Source: VMDJ01 sp965659945
Lineage (GTDB): Bacteria; Pseudomonadota; Gammaproteobacteria; Chromatiales; Chromatiaceae
Length of the DNA: 23,933 bases
NCBI GenBank assembly: GCA_965659945.1
Contig: CBFHYJ010000020.1
Location: 1 to 23,933, forward strand
Direction of reading: 5' to 3'
Shown: positions 1 to 8,587 of the stretch, one piece after another
Layout of the letters: each line of letters starts with the position of its first letter
Numbering within the stretch: position 1 is the first letter of the stretch
Program-made: the position numbers and the translations under genes
Notes under the pieces: model-generated
What the model was told of the DNA's origin: nothing
The model's input: only the letters and a program-made list of their open reading frames with translations
The model's database searches: none

Positions 1-641
1 TGGTATTGGCTAACCCAGAAATCGCTGGTCTCCCTAACTGGGTAATCGCGATCGTTGTTGCAGGTGGTTTGGCAGCAGCACTGTCTACGGCAGCAGGTCT
101 GTTGTTGGCAATCGCATCTGCGATATCACACGACGTTATCAAAGGCATGATCAACCCAGACATCTCAGAGAAAGGCGAATTGACCGCTTCTCGCCTGTCG
201 ATGGTTGGTGCGATCGCATTGGCTGGTTACTTCGGTCTACACCCTCCTGGCTTTGCGGCTGGTACGGTAGCGATCGCGTTCGGTCTTGCAGCCTCTTCAA
301 TATTCCCAGTACTGATGATGGGTATCTTTAACAAAGGTATGAACCGTCAAGGTGCTATCGCAGGCATGATCGCTGGTATCAGCGTAACCATGTTCTACGT
401 GTTCCAGGAAAAGGGTATCCTCTTCATCCCTGGCACCGCAGAAATCCTGCAGTGGGAAGGCTACACAAAGAGCTGGTTTATGGGTATTTCGGTTAACGCC
501 TTCGGCGCAATCGGTGCACTGGTGAACTTCATTGTGGCAATCGTTGTTTCTAAAATGACTGCGCCACCACCACAGCATATCCAAGACCTTGTTGAAGATA
601 TTCGCGTACCTAAAGGTGCGGGTGCAGCGTCAGCTCACTAA
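1..641 (+). CDS. Sodium/solute symporter, C-terminal part (VC_2705/ActP-like, probable acetate uptake); 5' end outside window
   Basis: Partial gene: the reading frame is open from the first bases of the window and ends at TAA 639-641, so only about the last 212 residues are seen. They hold roughly five hydrophobic membrane segments separated by short loops, as in the last part of the sodium:solute symporter (SSS) fold, including an LSTAAGLLLAIASAISHD segment typical of ActP-type carriers. The soluble tail (APPPQHIQDLVEDIRVPKGAG) resembles, from memory, the VC_2705 subfamily, which is linked to acetate uptake in Vibrio. An acs gene lies downstream on the same strand, which supports acetate or another short monocarboxylate as substrate (inference). 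A TTG at 6 is in frame but sits in the middle of the domain and is not the start. A strong terminator follows 20 bases after the stop. Confidence 0.85.
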   Translation, partial: VLANPEIAGLPNWVIAIVVAGGLAAALSTAAGLLLAIASAISHDVIKGMINPDISEKGELTASRLSMVGAIALAGYFGLHPPGFAAGTVAIAFGLAASSIFPVLMMGIFNKGMNRQGAIAGMIAGISVTMFYVFQEKGILFIPGTAEILQWEGYTKSWFMGISVNAFGAIGALVNFIVAIVVSKMTAPPPQHIQDLVEDIRVPKGAGAASAH

Positions 642-660
642 TATCTAAAACAACCCTTTT

Positions 661-688
661 AAGCCCCGCACCAGCGGGGCTTTTTTTT
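661..688 (+). terminator. Rho-independent terminator after the symporter
   Basis: Stem AAGCCCCGC (661-669) pairs with GCGGGGCTT (674-682) across a four-base loop ACCA, followed by an uninterrupted T tract to 688. It ends the symporter transcript and leaves only about 36 bases before serC, so the serC promoter must be very close to, or overlap, this element, or serC depends on read-through. Confidence 0.9.
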
Positions 689-724
689 ACAATGAAAAAA
701 TAAAAATTATTAGGAGTATCAGAA

Positions 725-1804
725 ATGTCACGTGCATTTAATTTCAGCGCTGGCCCAGCCATGTTGCCGTCAGCAGTTATCGAACGAGCACAAGCCGAGA
801 TGGCCGATTGGAATGGATCAGGTATGTCTGTGATGGAAATGAGCCATCGCAGCAAGGAATACATGAGCATCGCGACTCAAGCCGAAACTGATCTTCGCGC
901 ACTGATGAATATTCCAGATAACTATAAAGTGCTGTTCCTACAGGGCGGTGCTTCTCAGCAATTCTCAGCGATCCCACTCAACCTGATGCGTGGTAAGAGC
1001 GCTGACTACATCAATACTGGCATGTGGTCTAAAAAAGCGATCGCAGAAGCGAAGCGTTTAGGTGATGTGCGTGTCGCGGCAAGCACTGAAGACACCAACT
1101 TCACTACCGTACCTGCAGCTGATGCATTGAACCTCGATAGCAATGCGGCTTACGTGCATTACACCCCGAATGAAACTATCGGTGGTGTTGAGTTCCCTTA
1201 CATTCCTAAAACAGGCAACTCACCACTGATTGCCGATATGTCATCAACCATCTTGTCGCGCCCTATTGATGTAACTAAGTTCGGCATGATCTACGCTGGC
1301 GCACAAAAGAACATTGGCCCTGCGGGTCTTACCATCGTGATCATTCGTGACGATTTGATTGGCCACGCAAAAGAAGGCACGCCAATCACTCTGGATTACA
1401 AAACACCGGCTGAAAATGAATCGATGTATAACACCCCGCCGACCTACAGCTGGTATATGGCAGGTCTGGTCTTTGACTGGTTACGCCAAAACGGTGGTCT
1501 GGAAGCAATGGGTCAAACGAATCAACGTAAAGCTGAAAAGTTATATGCCGCGATTGATGGCTCAGACTTTTACGCCAATCCCGTTGAGACCTCTGCTCGC
1601 TCATGGATGAACGTTCCATTCACGCTGGCGAACGCTGATCTTGATGCTGACTTCTTAGCTGGCGCAAAGAATTCCGGTCTTTTAACGCTAAAAGGTCACC
1701 GCTCCGTCGGTGGCATGCGTGCGAGTATCTATAACGCGATGCCAGAAGAAGGCGTCGACACGCTCGTGAGCTTCATGGCTGAATTTGAACGCACCAAGGG
1801 GTAA
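725..1804 (+). CDS. serC: Phosphoserine aminotransferase
   Basis: Converts 3-phosphohydroxypyruvate plus glutamate to O-phosphoserine (second step of serine synthesis; the same enzyme class also serves pyridoxal phosphate synthesis). It has 359 residues, the usual size for the family. The N-terminus has the family signature NFSAGPAMLP; the PLP-binding lysine is Lys195 in YAGAQKNIGPAG; the substrate-binding region HRS (41-43) and the C-terminal GHRSVGGMRASIYNAMP segment are present. The ATG at 725 has a good ribosome binding site (AGGAG at 712-716). serA follows within a few bases, giving a compact serC-serA unit for two consecutive steps of one pathway, transcribed in the opposite order to the reactions. 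Confidence 0.96.
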   Translation: MSRAFNFSAGPAMLPSAVIERAQAEMADWNGSGMSVMEMSHRSKEYMSIATQAETDLRALMNIPDNYKVLFLQGGASQQFSAIPLNLMRGKSADYINTGMWSKKAIAEAKRLGDVRVAASTEDTNFTTVPAADALNLDSNAAYVHYTPNETIGGVEFPYIPKTGNSPLIADMSSTILSRPIDVTKFGMIYAGAQKNIGPAGLTIVIIRDDLIGHAKEGTPITLDYKTPAENESMYNTPPTYSWYMAGLVFDWLRQNGGLEAMGQTNQRKAEKLYAAIDGSDFYANPVETSARSWMNVPFTLANADLDADFLAGAKNSGLLTLKGHRSVGGMRASIYNAMPEEGVDTLVSFMAEFERTKG

Positions 1805-1811
1805 AAGCAGG

Positions 1812-2987
1812 ATGTCGAAGTTTAAAGTTTTAACTCTTAACAACATTGCGACCGAAGGCCTTGATCGCTTACCGCGTGATAACTACGAAATCGCTTCGGA
1901 AATTGGTCGCCCAGATGCCATCTTGTTGCGTTCATACAAGATGCATGACATGGATATTCCAGACACCCTACGCGCGGTAGGTCGTGCTGGTGCAGGCACC
2001 AATAACATCCCCGTCGACAAGATGACCGAGAAAGGCATTCCCGTCTTTAACGCGCCTGGCGCAAACGCCAATGCGGTTAAGGAATTGGTTATCGCCGGCA
2101 TGTTGATGGCCTCACGAAACATCGCACAAGCATGGGACTACGCAAGTAACCTTGAAGGTGATGATGCGAAAATCGGCAAAGATGTCGAAGCCGGTAAGAA
2201 AAAATATGTCGGCTTTGAATTACCTGGCCGCACACTCGGTGTTGTTGGCTTAGGCGCTATCGGCGTTCAAATTGCTAACGCGGCAATCGCGCTTGGCATG
2301 AAAGTCATTGGCTTTGACCCATCAGTCACCATTCAAAGCGCTTGGAAGCTATCCGCTGATGCAGAACGCGCCAACAGCATTGATGAGCTGCTCAGCAAAG
2401 CGGACTTTGTGACCTTCCACGTACCCTTGATTGATGCGACACGCAATATGATCAATGCAGATCGCCTGCAGCGCATGAAAGACAACGTCGTGATCTTAAA
2501 CTTTGCGCGAGATGGCATTGTGGACGATGCAGCGGTTCTTAAGGCGCTAGATGATGGCAAGGTCTATGCCTATATCTCCGACTTCCCAAGTAATGAGAAT
2601 AAAAACCATCCACGCGTCATTGTGCTACCTCACTTAGGTGCCTCAACCGGTGAAGCAGAAACTAACTGCGCCATCATGGTTGCTGACCAAGTACGAAACT
2701 ATCTTGAGAATGGCAACATCCTCAACTCGGTTAACTTCCCCGAGATGCAGATGCCACGCGCAGGCGGACCACGCATTGCAATTGCGAATAGTAATGTGCC
2801 TAACATGGTCGGTCAGATCTCATCGGTGCTTGCGGATGCGGGTATTAATATTGATGACATGCTAAACCGCTCACGTGGCGAATTAGCGTACAACTTGGTT
2901 GATGTCTCCGACGATGTTGCCGATGGCGTGTTAGATCAATTGCGTGGGATTGAGGGCGTCCTCAGCGTTCGTCTTTTACCGGCGTAA
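1812..2987 (+). CDS. serA: D-3-phosphoglycerate dehydrogenase, short type with C-terminal ACT domain
   Basis: NAD-dependent oxidation of 3-phosphoglycerate to 3-phosphohydroxypyruvate, the first and usually serine-inhibited step of serine synthesis. From the chosen ATG it is 391 residues: substrate domain, Rossmann nucleotide domain with GLGAIG (146-151), catalytic Arg233 (NFARDG), Glu262 (in SNENKNHP) and His274 (LPHLGAST), then an ACT regulatory domain from about 318 to the end. It lacks the extra intervening domain of long-type enzymes. The start at 1812 is preferred because SKFKVLTLN begins the fold; an in-frame ATG at 1785 would overlap the end of serC by 20 bases and add nine charged residues. 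The gap to the serC stop is seven bases, so the two are surely co-transcribed. A terminator follows. Confidence 0.95.
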   Translation: MSKFKVLTLNNIATEGLDRLPRDNYEIASEIGRPDAILLRSYKMHDMDIPDTLRAVGRAGAGTNNIPVDKMTEKGIPVFNAPGANANAVKELVIAGMLMASRNIAQAWDYASNLEGDDAKIGKDVEAGKKKYVGFELPGRTLGVVGLGAIGVQIANAAIALGMKVIGFDPSVTIQSAWKLSADAERANSIDELLSKADFVTFHVPLIDATRNMINADRLQRMKDNVVILNFARDGIVDDAAVLKALDDGKVYAYISDFPSNENKNHPRVIVLPHLGASTGEAETNCAIMVADQVRNYLENGNILNSVNFPEMQMPRAGGPRIAIANSNVPNMVGQISSVLADAGINIDDMLNRSRGELAYNLVDVSDDVADGVLDQLRGIEGVLSVRLLPA

Positions 2988-3007
2988 TCAAAGCACTTTA
3001 AACTCAC

Positions 3008-3034
3008 AGCCCCGAACTCAATCGGGGCTTTTTT
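3008..3034 (+). terminator. Rho-independent terminator after serA
   Basis: AGCCCCGA (3008-3015) pairs perfectly with TCGGGGCT (3022-3029) around a six-base loop, followed by a run of T to 3034. It closes the serC-serA transcript. Confidence 0.88.
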
Positions 3035-3103
3035 ATGCCTAAAAACCCATTAAACTGACCTTGATCACTTAGCTACGTTTCTCACCGATTTAGGATGTGA
3101 TGC

Positions 3104-4957
3104 ATGGAAGTTGAATTACTCGAAATACAGCACTTTCTTGCTGAACATCACCCTTTTGATCTTTTAAGTGAAGAACAGCTCGCCGAACTCCCTGAGCAAC
3201 TCGAAGTAACTTATCTCCGTCGCGGCAGCGAGCTGACTGACTTTGAAAACAAATTCTTTGTCATTCGCTCTGGTGCATTAGAAGTCTGCGCTGATAATGA
3301 AAAAATCTGCGAACAACTCGATGAAGGTGGTATCTACGCCTGTGGTTGCTCTTTATTTTCATTGGGTAATGGCAAAAAGGCAAAAGCGCTTGAAGACACC
3401 CTGCTGTATGTCTGTAACTGCCAACTGCTTTATCAGCTAAGTGAACAAACCCGCGAATTTGGACAATTCTTTACTGCAAGTATTAATGAAAGGCTCAAAC
3501 AAGGTGTCGCTGCACTGACCTTAGAATCGCCAACCGAAGCACTGAATCATCAGCGTGTTGATGATCTCATCCGCATGAAGCCCGTCTGCATGGATGGCAA
3601 GAAGAGCATTCAAACCGCCGCACAAATCATGAGCGAAAAGCGCGTTGGCTCAATGATCATCACATTGGATAAACAACTTGCCGGCCTTGTTACCGATCGT
3701 GACATTCGGGAACGTTGTGTAGCTAATGGCATTGCTGTCAGTGAACCAATCAGCAGCATCATGTCAGCCAAACCGCATACCATTAACCCAAACACAACCA
3801 TCAGCGACGCCTTGTTAGTCATGACGCAATTAGGCATCCATCACTTACCGGTTATAGATGATGGTCAAGTCATTGGCATGTTCACCTCAACCGACATCGT
3901 AAAGAACCAAGGTGGTAGCGCTGCTTACTTAACCTCTGAGATTTCTCGTGCGCAAAATGTTGATGATCTGATTAACACCAGCCAACGTATTCCTTTACTG
4001 CATCATCAATTGGTTAGCAGTGGCGCTAGCGTTGAGCAGATTGGCAAAACGCTCTCGCACATGACCGATGCGATTACCACGCGACTGATTAAGTTGGCCG
4101 AAGATGAATTGGGACCGGCCCCGGTTCCCTTCGTATGGCTTGCAGGTGGCTCACAAGGTCGACTCGAGCAAAGTTCGCATTCTGATCAAGATAACGCGCT
4201 GCTCATAGATAATAGTATGCGACCCGAGCATGACGCTTACTTCGCCACACTCGCTAAACGCGTTACTGATGGCCTTAACCTTTGTGGATATATCTACTGC
4301 CCAGGTAATGCAATGGCAAGTAACCCCGATTGGCGTCAACCTGTCAGTGGCTGGACAAATCATTTCACTAAATGGATTCGTACCCCAGAGCCGATGGCCT
4401 TAATGCTATCGAGCATCTGGTTTGATCTTCGTCCCGTTCATGGCTACTTCAGTCTTTTTGAACAACTGCAACGCAATGTTCTTAGCTTGGCCAAAAACAA
4501 CAAGATTTTCTTAACTTACATGATGGCGAATGCCGCAACACATCGCCCACCACTTGGCTTCTTCCGTCAGTTTGTATTGGTGCATGACGGTCAACACAAT
4601 GACACGCTCGATCTCAAACATACTGGCATTGTTCCGGTCACTGACATCGCCCGTATGTTGGCACTCAGTGGCGGCATCACGGCAGTGAATACGCTCGAAC
4701 GTCTACGTGAAGCAGCGAAAGCCAAGCTAATCTCTGAAGAGATGGCAGAAAACCTTGAAGATGCACTGACGTTAATCGCTGGTCTTAGGGTACGTCATCA
4801 ATCTGTACAGATCGCTGCGGGCGAGAAAGCTGATAACTTCCTCGACCCAGATGAACTCTCAGGTCTGGAACGCTCACATCTCAAACAAGCTTTCCAAGTC
4901 ATCAAGATGCAACAAGACATCATGATCAAGCGCTTTGGAGCCGATAACCTACGATGA
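3104..4957 (+). CDS. cNMP-binding-like / CBS pair / DUF294 nucleotidyltransferase-like regulatory protein
   Basis: A 617-residue cytoplasmic multidomain protein. In order: a cyclic-nucleotide-binding-like barrel (about 12-130), two CBS domains (about 155-275; motifs KRVGSMIITLDKQLAGLVTDRDI and LGIHHLPVIDDGQVIGMFTSTDIV), a DUF294 nucleotidyltransferase-like domain with GGSQGRLEQSSHSDQD (348-363; Ser350, Gly352, Arg353, Asp361 and Asp363 as in GlnD/GlnE-type transferases) and a helical putative substrate-binding domain (about 470-610). The layout suggests a ligand- and energy-responsive protein modifier, but the target is unknown. Start ATG 3104 has AGGA eight bases upstream. The stop overlaps the start of the exonuclease gene (ATGA). 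In related gammaproteobacteria this pair sits with the acetate symporter (my recollection of the neighbourhood), which makes a role in acetate metabolism plausible, but unproven. Confidence 0.88.
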   Translation: MEVELLEIQHFLAEHHPFDLLSEEQLAELPEQLEVTYLRRGSELTDFENKFFVIRSGALEVCADNEKICEQLDEGGIYACGCSLFSLGNGKKAKALEDTLLYVCNCQLLYQLSEQTREFGQFFTASINERLKQGVAALTLESPTEALNHQRVDDLIRMKPVCMDGKKSIQTAAQIMSEKRVGSMIITLDKQLAGLVTDRDIRERCVANGIAVSEPISSIMSAKPHTINPNTTISDALLVMTQLGIHHLPVIDDGQVIGMFTSTDIVKNQGGSAAYLTSEISRAQNVDDLINTSQRIPLLHHQLVSSGASVEQIGKTLSHMTDAITTRLIKLAEDELGPAPVPFVWLAGGSQGRLEQSSHSDQDNALLIDNSMRPEHDAYFATLAKRVTDGLNLCGYIYCPGNAMASNPDWRQPVSGWTNHFTKWIRTPEPMALMLSSIWFDLRPVHGYFSLFEQLQRNVLSLAKNNKIFLTYMMANAATHRPPLGFFRQFVLVHDGQHNDTLDLKHTGIVPVTDIARMLALSGGITAVNTLERLREAAKAKLISEEMAENLEDALTLIAGLRVRHQSVQIAAGEKADNFLDPDELSGLERSHLKQAFQVIKMQQDIMIKRFGADNLR

Positions 4958-5649
4958 GCTGGCTTGACCGTTATCGCTCGCTGGAATGGCGCCATCAAGC
5001 GGCTGCGAATACTGCTGTAGCAGGACCCATTCGGGATTTTTACGCCCAGCCCCCAGTGAGCAAAAACACACTGCTCGATGAAGTACCGATTGTCGCCTTG
5101 GATTTTGAAACCACCGGACTGAATGCAGAGAAAGATCAAATCATCAGCTTAGGTTTGATCGAAATGCAGCATCGAAAGATCCGCCTCAACACCGCTTGGC
5201 ATCAATTGGTTCGGACGGATAAAGAACTCCCCAGCGAATCGGTCGTGATTCACAACATCACTGACGATGAACTACGCAAAGGGCAAAGCCTCACCCATGT
5301 GCTACCGCAGCTGCTCAAGCGCCTAGCAGGCAAGGTTATGCTGGTGCATTACCAAGGCGTTGAGCAAAAATTTCTCGATGCCGCGTGCCGCCGCGTCTAC
5401 GGCACCCCCTTTGTGATGCCTATTATCGATACATTGCAGCTCGGGCAACGTCTCTTTGAGCTGCGCAATCACACCATTCAAGCGACCGATTTACGCCTAT
5501 TCAACCTCAGACCGCGGTACAATTTGCCTCGTTATCGTGCGCACAACGCATTAACCGATGCGATGGCCACCGCTGAGCTGTTGCTCGCCTTGTCTGACGA
5601 CATAGCGCCAAAGCGCGATGCGCCCTTGAAGCGTTTTTTGAGTCAATAA
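4954..5649 (+). CDS. DnaQ-like 3'-5' exonuclease (DEDDh family)
   Basis: A 231-residue exonuclease domain protein. Motif I is VALDFETTGL (Asp50, Glu52), and motif III is HNALTDAMATAELL (His197, Asp202), placing it in the DEDDh group with the DNA polymerase III epsilon subunit. Motif II reads LVHYQGVEQKFLDA, with Glu137 where the textbook family has Asp; relatives of this subfamily seem to share this (recollection). About 45 residues precede the domain, ending in a region rich in Pro and Gln. The substrate is unknown; it need not be a replication proofreader, because it lacks a polymerase-binding tail. The ATG overlaps the stop of the DUF294 gene by four bases, so translation is coupled, and the pairing of these two genes is probably functional. 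Confidence 0.88.
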   Translation: MSWLDRYRSLEWRHQAAANTAVAGPIRDFYAQPPVSKNTLLDEVPIVALDFETTGLNAEKDQIISLGLIEMQHRKIRLNTAWHQLVRTDKELPSESVVIHNITDDELRKGQSLTHVLPQLLKRLAGKVMLVHYQGVEQKFLDAACRRVYGTPFVMPIIDTLQLGQRLFELRNHTIQATDLRLFNLRPRYNLPRYRAHNALTDAMATAELLLALSDDIAPKRDAPLKRFLSQ

Positions 5650-5651
5650 GA

Positions 5652-6197
5652 ATGAAAAAGAAACTCCACAAAACCCTCCTCGCCCTACTGATCGTTTTCG
5701 TACCGCCTTACTTCCTACTTTTTACCGAAGAAGGTAATCGCGTCTCAGATAACGCGGTGTTGTGGCTGTTTGATCGCGAGGAATTTCGACTCGATCTGAA
5801 TCAAGCGAGTAATACCTTCAACGAGGACGAGATCAAAAAGGTCTACGAAAAGATCGATTGGAAATGTGGCGCCGCCCAGTCTAATTTCGGCGACTATGCC
5901 TGTAATTCATTGATCGGTGCTTTCAACGAGCTACCGGCTGAGCGCGTCTTCCTGTATTTCGCTGGAAAACAGCTCAGTGCCATTCAGATCATATATCGAG
6001 ATCATTACCATAACGCATTGATTTCACAGCTAATTGAGTCCATCGGGCAACCCCTCAACGCCCTCGAAGCCACCCGTGATTCGGTACACGCGGATCCTGT
6101 CCTGCAATGGAAGGTAAATCATGGTTCGGTAATATTGAAAAAGACTATCGGCGAAGGCGACCAACCTGCTTTATTGTGGCTCGGTTCAACACAATAA
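5652..6197 (+). CDS. Hypothetical membrane-anchored protein
   Basis: A 181-residue protein that I do not recognise. A basic N-terminus (MKKKLHK) leads into one hydrophobic segment (about 8-25, LLALLIVFVPPYFLLF), which is probably an uncleaved signal anchor; the remaining 155 residues are soluble and would face the periplasm. Two cysteines lie in the segment WKCGAAQSNFGDYACNSL (about 73-87) and could form a disulfide. The start is two bases after the exonuclease stop, so it is the third gene of the DUF294-exonuclease transcript; no separate ribosome binding site stands out beyond AAGA. An 84-base gap separates it from acs. Confidence 0.75.
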   Translation: MKKKLHKTLLALLIVFVPPYFLLFTEEGNRVSDNAVLWLFDREEFRLDLNQASNTFNEDEIKKVYEKIDWKCGAAQSNFGDYACNSLIGAFNELPAERVFLYFAGKQLSAIQIIYRDHYHNALISQLIESIGQPLNALEATRDSVHADPVLQWKVNHGSVILKKTIGEGDQPALLWLGSTQ

Positions 6198-6281
6198 GAC
6201 GGCTAAATTTGCTATTTATACGCGCCTAGCCTGAAAAAAATTTACAAAAATACAGTCATCTACACCCCAAGGAGGCCAGAG

Positions 6282-8228
6282 ATGTCAGAGGTTAAGACAT
6301 ATCCCGTTCCTGCGGACTTCGCAGCGCAAGCCAACGTATCAGCAGAACAGTACGCAGCGATGTACAAGCAGTCGGTCGATGACCCCGAAGGCTTCTGGGG
6401 AGAGCAAGCTGACAACTACCTTAGCTTCTTCAAGAAGTGGGATAAAGTTCTCGACTGGTCTTACATGGAAGATGACCTCCATGTGAACTGGTTCAAGGGT
6501 GCAACACTTAACGTGTCTTACAACTGCCTAGACCGTCACCTTGATACCCGTGGCGATCAAACCGCTATCTTATGGGAAGGTGATGATCCAAACGAATCAC
6601 GCAACGTTACTTACAACGAGCTACACGCTGACGTAAACAAATTCGCTAACGCACTGAAAGCACGCGGCGTTAAGAAAGGTGACCGCGTTTCAATCTACAT
6701 GCCAATGATTCCAGAGGCTGTAGTTGCGATGTTGGCTTGTACCCGTATCGGTGCCGTTCACTCAATCGTCTTCAGTGCGTTCTCACCAGATGCACTGGCT
6801 AGCCGAATTCAAGACTCAGACTGCCAAGTAGTGATTACTGCTGATGTCTCTGTTCGTACGGGTAAAGCTCTGCCACTCAAGGCAAATGCTGATAAAGCGA
6901 TTGAGCAGTGCCCTAACGTACACACCTGCTTTGTGGCTAAGCGTGGCGATGGCAGCTGTGATTGGAATGATAATCGCGACGTTTGGATGCATGAAGCGAT
7001 TGCCTCTGCAGATGCGGTTTGCGAACCAGAGCACATGGATGCAGAAGACCCGTTGTTCATCCTCTACACCTCAGGCTCTACCGGTAAGCCAAAAGGCGTA
7101 CTCCACACCACCGCAGGTTACTTGCTGCAAGCGGCCATGACTCACAAAACCGTGTTTGACTACAAAGACGGCGAAGTTTACTGGTGTACCGCTGATATCG
7201 GTTGGGTAACTGGTCACAGTTACATCGTTTATGGCCCATTAACCAATGGTGCTATCTCAATGATGTTTGAAGGCGTACCAACCTACCCAGATGCAGGTCG
7301 TTTCTGGCAAGCGTGTGACAAGCACAATGTTGCTTCGTTCTACACAGCACCAACCGCGATCCGTGCATTGATGGCACAAGGTAACAACCCAGTTACCACA
7401 ACCAGCCGCAAGAGCTTACGCTTGCTCGGCACCGTTGGTGAGCCAATCAATCCAGAAGCATGGGAGTGGTATCACAAGGTGGTTGGCGAAGAGCGTTGCC
7501 CTATCGTTGATACCTGGTGGCAGACCGAGACCGGCGCACACATGCTTACTCCGCTTCCAGGCGCAACCCCATTGAAGCCAGGTTCAGCAATGCAGCCATT
7601 CTTTGGCGTTCAGCCTGTATTGCTAGATGATCAAGGTAACGAGATCGAAGGCAATCCTGCAGAAGGTAACTTGGCGATTAAGCACCCATGGCCTTCACAG
7701 ATGCGTACCGTATACGGCGATCATAAGCGCTTTTACGAAACCTACTTCGCGATGTACAAGGGTTACTACTTTACCGGTGACGGCGCACGTCGTGACGCCG
7801 ATGGTCACTACTGGATTACCGGCCGTGTGGATGACGTACTCAACGTATCAGGTCATCGTTTAGGTACCGCTGAAATCGAATCAGGCTTAGTACTCCACGA
7901 AAACGTCGCAGAAGCGGCCGTGGTTGGCTACCCACACGAGATCACCGGTCAAGGCATATACGCTTACGTCACGCTAATGAATGGCGTTGAACCAAGCGAC
8001 GAGCTCAAAGCTGAACTGGTTGGTTTAGTACGTAAAGAAATCGGCCCGATCGCTAAGATCAATATCATCCAATGGGCACCAGGCCTACCAAAGACCCGTT
8101 CAGGCAAGATCATGCGTCGTATTCTGCGCAAGATCGCAGCAAACGAGATCGATGGTTTGGGTGATACTTCAACCTTGGCAGACCCAAGTGTTGTGGATGA
8201 TCTAATCGCGAATCGCGAAAACAAATAA
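6282..8228 (+). CDS. acs: Acetyl-CoA synthetase (AMP-forming)
   Basis: Activates acetate with ATP and CoA to acetyl-CoA through an acetyl-AMP intermediate. At 648 residues it has full family length. Visible are the phosphate-loop YTSGSTGKPKGVLHTTAGYL, the WWQTETG adenylate motif, the hinge region GRVDDVLNVSGHRLGTAEIE and the C-terminal PKTRSGKIMRRILRKIA with Lys609, the same number as the lysine acetylated in the enterobacterial enzyme, so post-translational control by acetylation is likely (established for the family). The start has a near-perfect ribosome binding site AAGGAGG (6269-6275) six bases before the ATG, indicating strong translation. A terminator follows. It fits with the symporter at the window start as an acetate uptake and assimilation set. 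Confidence 0.97.
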   Translation: MSEVKTYPVPADFAAQANVSAEQYAAMYKQSVDDPEGFWGEQADNYLSFFKKWDKVLDWSYMEDDLHVNWFKGATLNVSYNCLDRHLDTRGDQTAILWEGDDPNESRNVTYNELHADVNKFANALKARGVKKGDRVSIYMPMIPEAVVAMLACTRIGAVHSIVFSAFSPDALASRIQDSDCQVVITADVSVRTGKALPLKANADKAIEQCPNVHTCFVAKRGDGSCDWNDNRDVWMHEAIASADAVCEPEHMDAEDPLFILYTSGSTGKPKGVLHTTAGYLLQAAMTHKTVFDYKDGEVYWCTADIGWVTGHSYIVYGPLTNGAISMMFEGVPTYPDAGRFWQACDKHNVASFYTAPTAIRALMAQGNNPVTTTSRKSLRLLGTVGEPINPEAWEWYHKVVGEERCPIVDTWWQTETGAHMLTPLPGATPLKPGSAMQPFFGVQPVLLDDQGNEIEGNPAEGNLAIKHPWPSQMRTVYGDHKRFYETYFAMYKGYYFTGDGARRDADGHYWITGRVDDVLNVSGHRLGTAEIESGLVLHENVAEAAVVGYPHEITGQGIYAYVTLMNGVEPSDELKAELVGLVRKEIGPIAKINIIQWAPGLPKTRSGKIMRRILRKIAANEIDGLGDTSTLADPSVVDDLIANRENK

Positions 8229-8251
8229 TCATCAATCGATGACACACACAG

Positions 8252-8274
8252 CGGGGCCAACAGGCCCCGTTTTT
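8252..8274 (+). terminator. Rho-independent terminator after acs
   Basis: CGGGGCC (8252-8258) pairs with GGCCCCG (8263-8269) across AACA, then five T. It ends the acs transcript, and the ribosome binding site of the tautomerase gene begins only seven bases later. Confidence 0.88.
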
Positions 8275-8293
8275 GATTTTAAGGAGAAAAATC

Positions 8294-8491
8294 ATGCCGT
8301 ACGTGAATATCAAAATTACCGACGAGGGTGTCACCAAAGAGCAAAAACATGCACTTATCCAAGGCGCCACCCAATTATTAGTCGATGTGCTGAATAAGAA
8401 TCCAGCGACCACCGTTGTGGTTATAGACGAAGTAAATACCGACAACTGGGGTATCGGCTTCGATCAAGTGACCGAATTAAGACGAAAATAA
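8294..8491 (+). CDS. 4-oxalocrotonate tautomerase family small enzyme
   Basis: A 65-residue protein of the 4-OT fold: the sequence begins MPYVNIKI, so Pro2 becomes the N-terminal catalytic base after Met removal, and the core NPATTVVVIDEVNTDNWGIGF matches the family. The ATG at 8294 is chosen because it puts the proline at position 2 and has AAGGAG eight bases upstream; an in-frame ATG at 8273 would bury the catalytic proline and lies in the acs terminator. Typical 4-OT has Arg11 and Arg39 for substrate binding; neither is obvious here (the ITDEGVT stretch carries Asp/Glu, and the strand after PATT has Val). The true substrate is therefore open. No catabolic pathway genes are adjacent. Confidence 0.85.
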   Translation: MPYVNIKITDEGVTKEQKHALIQGATQLLVDVLNKNPATTVVVIDEVNTDNWGIGFDQVTELRRK

Positions 8492-8587
8492 TCGTTTAAT
8501 TCCTAAAACCATCAAGTAACTCAGAAAAGCGACGTTAAAGGGAATCTCTACATAAATTCAACATAAAAGACCTAGAATTACAGCCCA

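Noticed and set aside
692..724. A promoter for serC in the gap after the terminator
   Set aside because: TTTACA (686-691) is present but no matching -10 exists before the ribosome binding site, so I could not support a site.
190..1045. GCGATCGC octamers (three copies, in the symporter and serC genes), like the HIP1 repeat of cyanobacteria
   Set aside because: They fall in coding sequence at Ala-Ile codons and the gene content is gammaproteobacterial; it reads as codon-driven coincidence.
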